A stretch of DNA of 64,000 bases from Nocardia asteroides (GCA_019930625.1 CP082844.1:6634001-6698000), one strand, 5' to 3'. Shown: positions 9,390 through 18,604, counted from the stretch's first letter. Notes: generated by a model from the sequence alone, not told the origin. Numbers and translations are program-made.

Positions 9390-9458
9390 CCCGAGCACCG
9401 ACAGCTCATCCCCGCCAACCGCCCCCGCCCGTTCGTCCTGAGAAAGGTTGTGCCACCG

Positions 9459-10493
9459 ATGCTCTCCCGACCTGCCCAGCAGGCAGACAACCGCCGACCC
9501 CGCCCCGACAACCGGCCTCGGCCCCGACCGCTCGACAGCACCGCACTCGTCTCCCGCCTGACCGAGCGCGACCGCTGGATCCTGCGCATGCTGCACGAAC
9601 ACCGCGTCCTGACCACCAACCAGCTCACCAGCCTGGCCTTCCCCACCCAGCCCATCGCGCTGCGGCGGCTGAACCTGCTGCACCGCTACGGCGTCGTGGA
9701 CCGTTTCCGGCCGTGGCGGACCCAGGGCAGCGCGCCGATGCACTGGGTACTCGCACCAGCCGGGGCCGGCGTCCTCGCCGCCGAAGCCGGGATCACGGTG
9801 CGCGAGCTGGGCTACCAGCATCAGCGCGCCCTCGCCATCGGCCACAGCATGCACCTGACCCACACCCTCGGCGTTGCCGACTGGTTCACCGCCCTGATCT
9901 CCCACCCCGCCCTCGACCAGCGCGGCGAACCCGCCCAGGTCCAGGCGTGGTGGTCCCAGACCCGCTGCGAGCGCCTGTGGGGAGACCTCGCCCGCCCCGA
10001 CGCCTTCGGCCGCTACGCCCACGCCGACACCGTGCTCGACTTCTACCTCGAGTACGACCTCGAGAGCACCACGGCGCTGTTGCGGGTCGCGGCGAAACTC
10101 ACCGGCTACGCCGAGCTGGCCCGCACCACCGGCGTCATCGCCCCCGTCCTGCTCTGGGTGCCAAGTATCGCCCGCGAGACCAAAGCCCGCGCGGCGCTGC
10201 ACCGAACCTGGGAACGGCTGCCCGATCCCGAGGCCGTGCCCGTGGCCACCGCCGCCGCCGAACTCCTCACCCCCACCCACGAGGCCAGTCCCGCCGACCA
10301 GGTCTGGCTGCCCCTGGACGCCAACGCCGCCAATGCCTCTCGCAGGCGACACCTGCACCAGCTCGCCAACGCGTGGCCCCGGCGCACCCCACCCGACGCC
10401 GACATCGAACCCGAGCCGACCTGGGCACCGCAGGGCGGCATTGTCACCCTGTCCCCACCACCCCCTCAGCCACCGACCTACGAGTCCTGGTGA
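9459..10493 (+). CDS. Replication-relaxation family protein
   Basis: The 344-residue protein has a winged-helix core at about residues 30-100 (LTERDRWILRMLHEHRVLTT, then a NQLTSLAF segment and RRLNLLHRYGVVDRF). This matches the replication-relaxation family common on actinobacterial plasmids and integrative elements, which is thought to act in replication initiation or relaxation. ATG 9459 is preferred (11 bases after AGAAAGG) over GTG 9450, which is only two bases from that site. It lies between the coupling ATPase and the cell-wall hydrolase in the same operon. The C-terminus is Pro-rich. The biochemical role is inferred from family name and context. Confidence 0.7.
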   Translation: MLSRPAQQADNRRPRPDNRPRPRPLDSTALVSRLTERDRWILRMLHEHRVLTTNQLTSLAFPTQPIALRRLNLLHRYGVVDRFRPWRTQGSAPMHWVLAPAGAGVLAAEAGITVRELGYQHQRALAIGHSMHLTHTLGVADWFTALISHPALDQRGEPAQVQAWWSQTRCERLWGDLARPDAFGRYAHADTVLDFYLEYDLESTTALLRVAAKLTGYAELARTTGVIAPVLLWVPSIARETKARAALHRTWERLPDPEAVPVATAAAELLTPTHEASPADQVWLPLDANAANASRRRHLHQLANAWPRRTPPDADIEPEPTWAPQGGIVTLSPPPPQPPTYESW

Positions 10494-10500
10494 GCTAGCG

Positions 10501-11508
10501 ATGCTGGTCAAGGCACTCGGGGCAGGATTCGGCGCGTTCGTGTTCCTCACGGTCGTGATCGCGACCGTGGTCAGCGCCGTCGTGGTGTTCGACCAGGCGC
10601 TCACCCCACCCGCCTCGGGAGCCTCGACCGGCACCGGCTCGACTTCGAGCACCGAAGCGGTGCAGGACATCCCAGCCGAGATGCTCGTGCTCTACCAGGC
10701 CGCTGCCGGGGACTGCCCCGGCCTGGACTGGAGCGTGCTCGCCGCGGTCGGCAAGGTCGAAACCGACCACGGCCGCTCCACCCTGCCTGGAGTGTCCTCG
10801 GGCGAGAACGCCTCCGGGGCCGGTGGGCCGATGCAGTTCCTCGCTCCCACCTTCGACTCCGTTGTCTCGCGACACCCGTTGCCCGCCGGTGGCGCGAGCC
10901 CGCCCTCGCGCTACAACCCCTCCGACGCCATCCACGCCGCCGCGTTCTACCTGTGCGACTCCGGCGCACCCGATGACCTGCGCGCCGCGATCTGGGCTTA
11001 CAACCACGCCGACTGGTACGTCGACCAGGTCCTCGACCAGGCCGCCCGCTACCGCGCCACCGACACCTCAGGCGGCGACTGCCAGACCGCCTCGCCGCCG
11101 ACCCCTGCTGCTGCACAGGTGGTCTCGTTCGCTTGTGCCCAGCTCGGCTTGCCCTACGTGTGGGGCGGCAACGGGCCTGAGGTGAATGGCGGCTGGGACT
11201 GCTCGGGACTGACCCAGGCCGCCTACCGCGCCGCCGGGATCTCGATCCCGCGCACTACCTACGACCAGGTCCACACCGGCACGCCGGTATCCGAAGACCA
11301 GCTCGCCCCCGGCGACCTCGTCTTCTACGGCACCGCCGCCGACGTCCACCACGTCGGGATCTACCTCGGCGCAGGCCAGATGGTGCACGCACCCACCTTC
11401 AACGAACGCGTCCAAGTCTCGCCCTACCGGTGGAAAAGCGACGACTTCTACGCCGCTAGGAGACCCACACCCACCCACGACGATGGTGTAGGTTCGCATG
11501 TTAGCTGA
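10501..11508 (+). CDS. Bifunctional lytic transglycosylase / NlpC-P60 peptidase of the conjugation system
   Basis: This is a 335-residue protein with an N-terminal membrane anchor (residues 7-30). A lysozyme-like transglycosylase domain spans about 60-185 (GPMQFLAPTF, and IWAYNHADWYVDQVL). An NlpC/P60 domain spans 205-325, with catalytic Cys in WDCSGLT (about residue 233) and His in VHHVGIYLG (about 282). Such proteins open peptidoglycan for the conjugation channel. The 3' end is altered: from codon G (HDDG) onward the sequence VGSHVS and the stop belong to the transposon left end. Joining across the insertion restores HDDGSRAAS followed by TGA, so the active domains are unaffected. Confidence 0.85.
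   Translation: MLVKALGAGFGAFVFLTVVIATVVSAVVVFDQALTPPASGASTGTGSTSSTEAVQDIPAEMLVLYQAAAGDCPGLDWSVLAAVGKVETDHGRSTLPGVSSGENASGAGGPMQFLAPTFDSVVSRHPLPAGGASPPSRYNPSDAIHAAAFYLCDSGAPDDLRAAIWAYNHADWYVDQVLDQAARYRATDTSGGDCQTASPPTPAAAQVVSFACAQLGLPYVWGGNGPEVNGGWDCSGLTQAAYRAAGISIPRTTYDQVHTGTPVSEDQLAPGDLVFYGTAADVHHVGIYLGAGQMVHAPTFNERVQVSPYRWKSDDFYAARRPTPTHDDGVGSHVS
11482..11486. repeat. Target-site duplication GATGG, left copy
   Basis: GATGG directly precedes the left terminal repeat. The same five bases follow the right terminal repeat at 18551-18555. Five-base duplications are the norm for the Tn7/Tn5053 superfamily. Confidence 0.9.
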
Positions 11509-11512
11509 CATC
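11487..11512 (+). repeat. Left terminal inverted repeat of the Tn7-like element
   Basis: It begins TGTAGGTTCGC and continues to GACATC. Compared with the inverted right copy there are three mismatches (positions 12, 15 and 22). It supplies the last codons and stop of the interrupted NlpC gene. Nearby sequence (TTTGGCATCG, GCGTCAGATC) may hold further transposase sites, but these are not clear by eye. Confidence 0.9.
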
Positions 11513-11616
11513 TTCTCAATCATTTGGCATCGACCTGGCGAATGCGTCAGATCGGTGAGAATTCCGTGCGGCGTGTCGGCCGATTGCTTCTGCTGGACAG
11601 CGGGAGTGTGGTCGGC

Positions 11617-12384
11617 ATGAATGAAACACGTTATATACCAACCGGTTTCGGCGCTTCTCGGTCGGATGATGTGCTGGTTCGGTACCGGAATTCTGATGGT
11701 CGTTTCGTGGACGCGACTATGGCTCAATTGCCGGTCGAGGATGTGCTGGCCGGTCTGCCGGTGCGCGAGTTCCGTTCGTATAAGGGGCGTCGGCATTATT
11801 CGGGCTGGTATTGGTCATCGACTACCGGGACGCATCTTGTGTACGAGAGCCGTCTGGAATTGGCGAGACTGCTTGTAGCGGATCAGGATTCGACGGTCGT
11901 TGCGATCGCGGCTCAGCCGTTTCTGCTGGAGGGGTCCGATGGCGTGCGGGTCCGGCGGCATGTGCCGGACCTGTTGCTGGCCCGTGCGGACGGCACGGTG
12001 ACGGTGGTCGATGTGAAGGCGCCTTCGCGTGTGGCCGATCCGAAGGTGGCGGCGCAGTTCGCGTGGACCGAGAAGCTTTGTGCTTTGCGAGGTTTCGGTT
12101 TCGAGGTGTGGACCGGAATGGATGCCGTCGAGCTGGAGAACCTGCGATTCCTGGCCGGATATCGCCGCGAGTCGACGGTATGTCGGGAGTTGATCGCGCC
12201 GGTGCTGGAATCGGCGGCCGAACCGGTGAGCCTTGCGGTGTTGGAGCGCGGCCTGGCGGGGCTGGCCGTTTCGTCGTTGGTGCGGCCGGTCGCGCTGCAC
12301 TTGCTGTGGCGGTCGCGGATGCGGGCGGATCTGAGGTGTCCGCTTGATGCCGACACCGTCGTTTCGGTGGGAGCGGCGGCATGA
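11617..12384 (+). CDS. tnsA: TnsA-like transposon endonuclease
   Basis: This 255-residue protein has a PD-(D/E)XK nuclease pattern: E in YESRLELARLL (about residue 75), QPF near residue 95, D in RRHVPDLLL (about 110) and K in VVDVKAP (about 125). TnsA cuts the 5' transposon ends and so allows cut-and-paste movement together with TnsB. ATG 11617 was chosen because it follows CGGGAG; an in-frame ATG at 11524 would start inside the transposon end. A C-terminal helical part (about 170-255) probably contacts TnsC or TnsB. The stop overlaps tnsB (ATGA). Confidence 0.85.
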   Translation: MNETRYIPTGFGASRSDDVLVRYRNSDGRFVDATMAQLPVEDVLAGLPVREFRSYKGRRHYSGWYWSSTTGTHLVYESRLELARLLVADQDSTVVAIAAQPFLLEGSDGVRVRRHVPDLLLARADGTVTVVDVKAPSRVADPKVAAQFAWTEKLCALRGFGFEVWTGMDAVELENLRFLAGYRRESTVCRELIAPVLESAAEPVSLAVLERGLAGLAVSSLVRPVALHLLWRSRMRADLRCPLDADTVVSVGAAA

Positions 12385-14408
12385 GCGCGCGCACGGTCAC
12401 GATCGCGGTGGGGATGACGTTGCTGTTCGACGGGGAATCGGTGCGGATCGTCGAGTTCGACGGTCGCCGAGTCACTCTGCGTCACAGTGACGATCGGTTC
12501 AGCAGTGTTGCGGTGTCGGAGTTCGTCACTCGCGCCCGCGGCACCGAGATCGCCGAGGCCGGCGCGGATGTCGATCCCGGCCTGGTGCTGGCCGGGTTGT
12601 CGCAGGCCGAGCGTGAGAGGGTCGCCGAGCGCGCCGGGCATGTGCGCGAGGTGTTGACCGGCTATCGGGCCGGTCACCGTGACGCTGCGGCCGATGGTGA
12701 GCCCCGTGCCGAGTACGCGCAGACGGTGGCGCTGATCGAGCGCTATCGGGCCAAGGCCGCCGAACTCGGCATCGGGTTGCGCACGATCCAGCGGTGGGCT
12801 GCGGCCTATCGCGCCTGCGGCGAGGCCGGGCTGGTCGACGACCGCTCCCGCAAGGGGCGTTGGACTTCGGTGGATCCACGTTGGGACGCGGCACTGCGGG
12901 CGGAAATCGTCGAGGGCGTGGCCAAGTCGACTCCTTCGCGCGCTGCGCTGTTGATGCGGGTCACGCAGCGGATCGAACGCGAACACGGCGCCGGTGTGGT
13001 GCCGATGCCGTCGACGGCGACCGCGTATCGACGGCTGGAGGTGCTGGCCAAAGGCACCAATGCGGTCAATGGATCAGCGCGGGGACGTCGCTCGATCGCC
13101 GATCGCCCGCACGGGGTTTACGGTCGGCTGCGCGCGACGCGGCCGGGCGAGTATGTGGTGCTCGATACCCAGGATCTGGATGTGTTCGCGATGGAGCCGG
13201 TTACCTGCCGGTGGTTGAGAGCACAGTTGACCGTCGCGCAGGACCTGTTCGACCGCCAGATCGTGGGGTTGAAGGTCACGGCCGTGTCGACGAAGTCCGT
13301 CGATGTCGCGGGAGTGTTGTTCGAGGCGGTCACCGGGCAGAGTTCGGGACGGCCGGCGCTGGGGTCGGTGCACGGGTTGCCGGATCGGCTGGTGTTCACC
13401 GAGTTCGGTGAACACACCTTGCAGTCGTGGTGCCCGCCGGAAACGTTGGTGGTCGATCACGGGAAGGCGTTCCTGTCGGCCCATGTGATCGGGGTGTGTT
13501 CGCGCCTGGGTATCTCGATTCAGCCCGCGCAGCCACGCAAGCCCACCGACAAACCGACGGTCGAGCGGTTCTTCCGGTCTCTGCGCGAAGGGCTGATCCA
13601 GCATCTTCCCGCCTACAAGGGCCCGGACCTGCACAGCCGCGGCGAGGCAGTGGCCGAGCAAGCGTTCTTGTTCCTGCATGAGCTCGAGGACATCATCCGG
13701 GACTGGGTCACCACGGTCTATCACCGGTGCGCCCATGACGGACTGGTGGTGGCGCAGTGGCCGGATCTGGCGCTCTCGCCCAATGACATGTTCGCGCTCG
13801 GTCTGGCCAAGGCCGGGGTGTTGCGTATTCCGGCCTCCCCGGATCTGGTGCTCGAGTTCTTGCGAGTCGAGTGGCGCACGATTCAGCACTACGGGGTCGA
13901 GATCGAGGGCCGCCGCTACAACGGTGCCGCGTTGGACCCCTACCGCAACGCACGCAGCCCCTACGGCGGAGTCGCTGCGGGCAAGTGGCCCTTGCGCGTC
14001 AACGACGACGACGTCCGCGTGGTGTTCTTCCAGGATCCCGAGGATTCGACCTGGCACCGACTGGTCTGGGAACACGCCCCGATGCTGGGCACCCCGTTCT
14101 CCTCCGAAGCCGCCCGCTACGCGCGCGTCCTGGCAACACGCGATGACCGGTTCGCAGACCCCGTGCAGGCGTTGAGCGAGGTGCTGGGCCGGTGGAACGC
14201 CGGGGAGGTGATCGATCGGCGCGAGCGGCGCATGGCCGCACGGCTGTCGGCCGAACGCAGCGGCGTCCAGGCGATCGCCGATCTCGGTGAAACCGTCGCC
14301 GGAGCATCGCTGGGCGCGGTCGAGCCGAGCGCGGAGATCCGCGGCGACGACGACACCGACGAACTCGATGAGAGCTACTGGGCGGATGCGTTGGAGGTGC
14401 TGGAATGA
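12381..14408 (+). CDS. tnsB: TnsB-like DDE transposase
   Basis: The 675-residue protein has a helix-turn-helix around residues 130-160 (LGIGLRTIQRWAAAYRACGE). An RNase H-fold catalytic core carries the DDE triad: D in VLDTQDLDVF (about residue 261), D in LVVDHGKAF (about 358) and E in KPTVERFFRSLRE (about 395). The C-terminal region (about 470-560) is a Mu-type beta-barrel. This is the retroviral-integrase superfamily transposase that binds the ends and joins the 3' ends to target DNA. It is translationally coupled to tnsA and tnsC by ATGA overlaps. All catalytic residues are present. Confidence 0.92.
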   Translation: MSARTVTIAVGMTLLFDGESVRIVEFDGRRVTLRHSDDRFSSVAVSEFVTRARGTEIAEAGADVDPGLVLAGLSQAERERVAERAGHVREVLTGYRAGHRDAAADGEPRAEYAQTVALIERYRAKAAELGIGLRTIQRWAAAYRACGEAGLVDDRSRKGRWTSVDPRWDAALRAEIVEGVAKSTPSRAALLMRVTQRIEREHGAGVVPMPSTATAYRRLEVLAKGTNAVNGSARGRRSIADRPHGVYGRLRATRPGEYVVLDTQDLDVFAMEPVTCRWLRAQLTVAQDLFDRQIVGLKVTAVSTKSVDVAGVLFEAVTGQSSGRPALGSVHGLPDRLVFTEFGEHTLQSWCPPETLVVDHGKAFLSAHVIGVCSRLGISIQPAQPRKPTDKPTVERFFRSLREGLIQHLPAYKGPDLHSRGEAVAEQAFLFLHELEDIIRDWVTTVYHRCAHDGLVVAQWPDLALSPNDMFALGLAKAGVLRIPASPDLVLEFLRVEWRTIQHYGVEIEGRRYNGAALDPYRNARSPYGGVAAGKWPLRVNDDDVRVVFFQDPEDSTWHRLVWEHAPMLGTPFSSEAARYARVLATRDDRFADPVQALSEVLGRWNAGEVIDRRERRMAARLSAERSGVQAIADLGETVAGASLGAVEPSAEIRGDDDTDELDESYWADALEVLE

Positions 14409-15451
14409 GCAGCGCCTACAGCTTGTCTCGCAAGCAGGGGTGGCGTCGATTCGTCGACACCAAACCCCGAACCCGTCCCGACGCTCTCACCGCGGAGGCG
14501 CTGGCGCGCCTCGGTGAAGACGCGTTGTTGGACTACAACGATGCCCGTTGTGACTGGCACGCGAACTTCGGCACGATCGCCACACCTCAGCTGACCGCGG
14601 TCCGCGACGAGCTCGAGCTGATCGTGGCGTCGAATCGCCAAGATCCCGACCGGGTGCGCGGGGCGGCGGTGCTCGACGGCTACCCCGGCCTGGGCAAGAC
14701 GACGATCGTGAATCTGTTCGGCCGCGACTTCCACCGCTCGGCGATCCACCGGGTCGGGGATCTGACCGGTGAAGGCCACGAACACATTCCGGTGTTCCGG
14801 GTCGGCCTGACCTCCAACACCACCTTGCGCACGTTGAACAAGATGATCTGCCAGTTCTACGGCCATCCGGCCGCCGACCGTGGCAGCGCCGCGCAGCTGG
14901 CCACCTACGCGCTCGATTGCGTGCTCTCGTGTGAGACGCGGGTCGGGATCATCGACGACATCCACTTCATCCGTCACGACTCTCGCGACGGGCTGGCAGT
15001 CAGCAACCACCTGAAATGGCTGGCCAACGAGCTGCCCGTGACGTTCATCTACGCGGGAGTGGGACTGGGCGAGCGCCGGTTCTTCGAGGAAGGACTCACC
15101 GGCCGCCATGCCGCGTTCGCTCAGAGCGGCCGACGTTGGACCCGCTTGAGTGTCGAGTTGTTCGACCGCGACGAACACTGGCGCGCGCTGGTCAAGGCCG
15201 TCGATCGCCAGGTCGTATTGGCTCGATCGCGTCCAGGCCAGCTGAGCAGGCAGGCCGACTACCTGTTCAGCCGAACCGGCGGGCACATCGGTTCGCTGAT
15301 GACCCTGATCAACAGGGGCTGCTTCAAGGCTATCCGGACAGGCACCGAGGCCCTGTCCAGGGACCTTCTGGACAGCGTCCGCATCGACGAGACCGCCGAA
15401 AAAAGCTCGCGCCGAACAATATCGGCATCGGTCAAGGCGGTGACTCGATGA
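14405..15451 (+). CDS. tnsC: TnsC/TniB-like AAA ATPase
   Basis: This is a 348-residue AAA ATPase with Walker A GYPGLGKTT (about residues 92-100) and Walker B VGIIDDIHFI (about 179-188). The arrangement with an upstream helical segment matches TnsC/TniB regulators, which polymerise on target DNA, take the signal from TniQ/TnsD and activate the TnsAB transposase. The start overlaps the tnsB stop and its own stop overlaps the tniQ start (ATGA in both cases), indicating a single coupled operon. Confidence 0.9.
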   Translation: MSSAYSLSRKQGWRRFVDTKPRTRPDALTAEALARLGEDALLDYNDARCDWHANFGTIATPQLTAVRDELELIVASNRQDPDRVRGAAVLDGYPGLGKTTIVNLFGRDFHRSAIHRVGDLTGEGHEHIPVFRVGLTSNTTLRTLNKMICQFYGHPAADRGSAAQLATYALDCVLSCETRVGIIDDIHFIRHDSRDGLAVSNHLKWLANELPVTFIYAGVGLGERRFFEEGLTGRHAAFAQSGRRWTRLSVELFDRDEHWRALVKAVDRQVVLARSRPGQLSRQADYLFSRTGGHIGSLMTLINRGCFKAIRTGTEALSRDLLDSVRIDETAEKSSRRTISASVKAVTR

Positions 15452-18400
15452 GCGCGGCCATGACCCTGCCGCTGCGGGTCGCGATCGGCGAGGGCGAGGC
15501 AGTCGACTCCTGGATCGAGGCGCTGGCCCGCCGCAACGGCACCTCCCCACTGGCGGTGCTGCAAGCCCTCGGCGCCCGCCCCGGTCTGCGCAACACTCGA
15601 CAGCTACTGGGAACCACCGCCGACGAAGCGATCCTGCGACGCCTCGAACATGCCGCGGGCCTGCCCGAGAACAGACTCGACGCGGCAGCGGCACGCGAAT
15701 GTGACTGGGCGACACAGCTGTTGGTTTCGGGCCGGTCCCGTTTCTGCCCACAGTGCTTGGCCGAGGGCGGTGGCCGCTGGCCGCTGATCTGGCGGTGGAA
15801 GTGGCAGCTCGTCTGCGGTGAGCACAACCTCTTGCTACACGACAGCTGCCCGGTCTGCGCCGACACCCCACGTCGGCTCCTACTCGGCGGGCGAGACCCT
15901 ATCCCGCCCGCGGCCTGCGGCTACGGTCCCTCACGCGGAAACCGCTGCGGCAACGACCTGACCGCGGGATCGACGCGGCGAGCACCCCGAGAAGTGCTCG
16001 ACACCCAACAGTGGATCCACGACCACAACACCGAGAACCCCGCGACCACAGCCTCCACCGGGTCGCCGCGGGAGTCCGAATTGACGCTGGTCTCGGACTG
16101 GCTGCGGGGCATCGACCTCGACAGCGTGACCGCCGAAGCACACGCGATCAATCCCGACCGCGAACCGACGACCTATCACCCCGACGGCAACCCGCGATAT
16201 CTCGATGCCGCTCTGACCGCCGCGCTACTGGGCCGCGCGAAGAACATCCTCGGCACCCACGACGAACCCGCGATCGCCTTCATCGGCGACATTCACGCGA
16301 AAAACCCCGCACCGAACCGGTTCCCACCCCGACGGATCGAGTTGAGGCGATGGCAGAACGCATCCGGGCGCTTTCCCAACAGATATGTGCGCGCGATCGA
16401 TCCCGATCTGGGCGCGTTGACCCGCCTGCGGCTCAAGAGCCCGACAGCGACTGCGATCCACGTCGGCGGCCAGACCACCGCCCGGCAGCGGGCGCTACCG
16501 CAACTGCTCTGGCCGGAATGGTCGGCCCGACTGCTGCCCGCGAGCGGATTCCACGCCGAACGGTTCCGCGCCACATTAGCCACACTGCTACTGGTCCCCG
16601 GCAGCGCTGTCGGCCGCGCTCACCGCACAACGCTGAATCCGAGAGTCAACCCGGGCAACTGCACCGCTCTGCTGCAAGGCATGGCGAAACTACCCGGCGG
16701 GTCAGCGGTCACCGACGTGATCACCGTGCTCTGCCGAATCGCGGACTACCTCGACAGCGCCACCGTCCCGATCGACTACCAGCGCCGCCGTGAGGTGGTT
16801 CCGGCCGAAGCGATCACCTGGCAACGATGGCGGGACCTGGCCTGCGAGATCGGAGCCCACCCGGGCGAACAAGGCAAAGGCCTGGGGCGCATCCACGTCG
16901 TCCAACGCCACCTACACGAAATACTCACCGGCGCAGATCTATCCGACCCAAATCACCCGCTGGTATTCCGCAGCCCGCAAGACCGCGGCACCTACACGAC
17001 CGCCCTGGGACAGTTCACCCCCCACTTGCGCCGCGCCCTGCGCGACTACGGCCAGCAGTTGCTCGCCGAACTCGGCATCGAGGAGCCGATCATCTGGTCG
17101 CCACCGGCCGAGCTCGCCGACGGGCTGACCCTGCCGGGCATCGACCCCACCGACCTCGACACCGACAAGATCCGCCGACTCGTCCTCGACGAGAAGCGCG
17201 CCCCGAGCGCGGTCGCCGACCTTCTCGGGGTTCACATCGAACACGTTCGCCTCGCGCTGGAAGGACTCGACCGGCCTGTCCGGCAATGGTCCAAACACAC
17301 CGCTCCGGTCTCCTGGAAACTCGACCGCGACGCCGAACGGACGCTGACCCGGGAATTCTTCGAGCGCGAGTACATCCAGAACAAACGCACCCTCGCCGAC
17401 ATCGGTGAGGCAACAGGATTCGGCAAACCACGCGTCAGCCGCATCGCCAAAGGACTGGGCGTCACGTTGCGCAAAGGCGCAGACGCTCACCCGATCGACC
17501 AGGCATGGCTTCGACAGCAATATTGCGACAAGCTGCGCTCCACGGCAGACATCGCCGCCGAACTCGATGTCGATCAGATGGTCGTCAACAACGCGCTTCA
17601 CCGTTTCGCCATCCCCACCCGGCCGCAAGGAGTTTTCAGCCGAACCGAATTCCTCGCCTCCCTTCCGGACATGGTGCCCACACGAGTCCGCACCACCGTC
17701 GAAGGTCGGCTACACGGATGGCTGCGTCTGCACCGGTTCCGGATCGCGATGCAATTCCCCAACCTGCTCACCGCCCAGAAATACCTCGGCCGATCCGTCG
17801 CCTTGATCACCCAACTCCAGCAACTGGAGAAACATATCGGCGGCCCTCTCTTCGACCGATCCGAACTCGGCAGGCACCAACACCCCACCGCTCTCGGCCG
17901 GGCGTTGCTCGAGGATCTGGAAGACGACAACGTTGCACAGCTGATGATCCAAGCACTCGGCGCCAAGGCCCTGCCAATGCCCGATGCCGAGACCATCGCA
18001 GCAGCTGAGGCAGCGGTCTCCAAACTCGCACGGCAAACAGACCCCACATCACCACAGAGCCGATCAGCAGCAGAACTCGCGAGACAGACCGCACAACAAC
18101 GCAAAAGCGACTACCAGCAGATCTTCGCCGACCTCCAAGTCGAACCGGTGTCCATCAGAGCCGAAAGCAGCCTGATCATCCTCCAGGACCTGCTCGGCGC
18201 TGCCAGCGATGAATCGCACGGACTCGCAGTCCTGCAACGCACAGGATTCACCGAGGGCCCCGTCTATCAGGCCCTCAACAGATTCCGCAAAGCGGGCTGG
18301 CTGACCGTTCATCTCGAAACCCACGCAGCCCGCCGCGCCCGCATGGGCGGCTCCACCCAAACATCCCGGCGCAGAACCTTCTTCCGCCTCACCCGAGACG

Positions 18401-18516
18401 GCCGCAAAGCCGCCGAACGAGTACTGGCAAACGCCCAACTCCGAGAAAACGTCAAACCAGTGAGAAGAAAACCCCGCCAAACACATGAGACACAACAGCA
18501 TTCGAGCCGGTCATGA
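15448..18516 (+). CDS. tniQ: TniQ/TnsD-type target selector with extra C-terminal winged-helix domains
   Basis: This is a 1022-residue protein. The N-terminal TniQ domain contains a zinc-binding set: FCPQC (about residue 100), CGEH (about 121) and CPVC (about 133-136). The middle (450-720) has repeated HTH-like stretches (VADLLGVHIEHVRLALEGL; TLADIGEATGFGKPRVSRIA; TADIAAELDVDQMVVNNALH). Around 775-825 a segment resembles a LysR-type HTH (AQKYLGRSVALITQLQQLEK, then GGPLFDR). Around 908-995 there is a second winged helix (QALNRFRKAGWLTVHLETHA, then RRRTFFRLTRDGRKAAERVL). Length and domains suggest sequence-specific target recognition, as in TnsD. The stop is only eight bases before the right terminal repeat. 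Confidence 0.85.
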   Translation: MSAAMTLPLRVAIGEGEAVDSWIEALARRNGTSPLAVLQALGARPGLRNTRQLLGTTADEAILRRLEHAAGLPENRLDAAAARECDWATQLLVSGRSRFCPQCLAEGGGRWPLIWRWKWQLVCGEHNLLLHDSCPVCADTPRRLLLGGRDPIPPAACGYGPSRGNRCGNDLTAGSTRRAPREVLDTQQWIHDHNTENPATTASTGSPRESELTLVSDWLRGIDLDSVTAEAHAINPDREPTTYHPDGNPRYLDAALTAALLGRAKNILGTHDEPAIAFIGDIHAKNPAPNRFPPRRIELRRWQNASGRFPNRYVRAIDPDLGALTRLRLKSPTATAIHVGGQTTARQRALPQLLWPEWSARLLPASGFHAERFRATLATLLLVPGSAVGRAHRTTLNPRVNPGNCTALLQGMAKLPGGSAVTDVITVLCRIADYLDSATVPIDYQRRREVVPAEAITWQRWRDLACEIGAHPGEQGKGLGRIHVVQRHLHEILTGADLSDPNHPLVFRSPQDRGTYTTALGQFTPHLRRALRDYGQQLLAELGIEEPIIWSPPAELADGLTLPGIDPTDLDTDKIRRLVLDEKRAPSAVADLLGVHIEHVRLALEGLDRPVRQWSKHTAPVSWKLDRDAERTLTREFFEREYIQNKRTLADIGEATGFGKPRVSRIAKGLGVTLRKGADAHPIDQAWLRQQYCDKLRSTADIAAELDVDQMVVNNALHRFAIPTRPQGVFSRTEFLASLPDMVPTRVRTTVEGRLHGWLRLHRFRIAMQFPNLLTAQKYLGRSVALITQLQQLEKHIGGPLFDRSELGRHQHPTALGRALLEDLEDDNVAQLMIQALGAKALPMPDAETIAAAEAAVSKLARQTDPTSPQSRSAAELARQTAQQRKSDYQQIFADLQVEPVSIRAESSLIILQDLLGAASDESHGLAVLQRTGFTEGPVYQALNRFRKAGWLTVHLETHAARRARMGGSTQTSRRRTFFRLTRDGRKAAERVLANAQLRENVKPVRRKPRQTHETQQHSSRS

Positions 18517-18524
18517 GGAGCAGC

Positions 18525-18550
18525 GATGCCAGCTATCACGCGAACCTACA
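18525..18550 (-). repeat. Right terminal inverted repeat of the Tn7-like element
   Basis: It ends GCGAACCTACA and pairs with the left repeat at 23 of 26 positions. It is followed by GATGG (18551-18555), the second target-site copy. The interrupted NlpC frame resumes at 18551 and would reach TGA at about 18576. Confidence 0.9.
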
Positions 18551-18555
18551 GATGG
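18551..18555. repeat. Target-site duplication GATGG, right copy
   Basis: These five bases are identical to 11482-11486 and directly abut the transposon right end. In the NlpC frame they are the codons for D and the first two bases of G. Confidence 0.9.
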
Positions 18556-18604
18556 CTCCCGCGCCGCCTCCTGACCATCCCCCTCGCAGGAATGGAGAAA
18601 CCCG

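Larger units (their letters stand above)
11487..18550 (+). mobile_element. Complete Tn7-like transposon, 7064 bp (tnsA-tnsB-tnsC-tniQ)
   Basis: The element is bounded by 26-bp terminal inverted repeats (11487-11512 and 18525-18550, 23 of 26 identical, beginning TGT and ending ACA) and flanked by GATGG on both sides. Inside are only four genes in one overlapping operon: a TnsA-type nuclease, a TnsB-type DDE transposase, a TnsC-type ATPase and a large TniQ/TnsD-type target selector. There is no cargo gene. The presence of TnsA implies cut-and-paste movement. Insertion near the 3' end of a conserved gene resembles TnsD-type homing. The clean ends and intact frames suggest a recent insertion. Confidence 0.92.
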
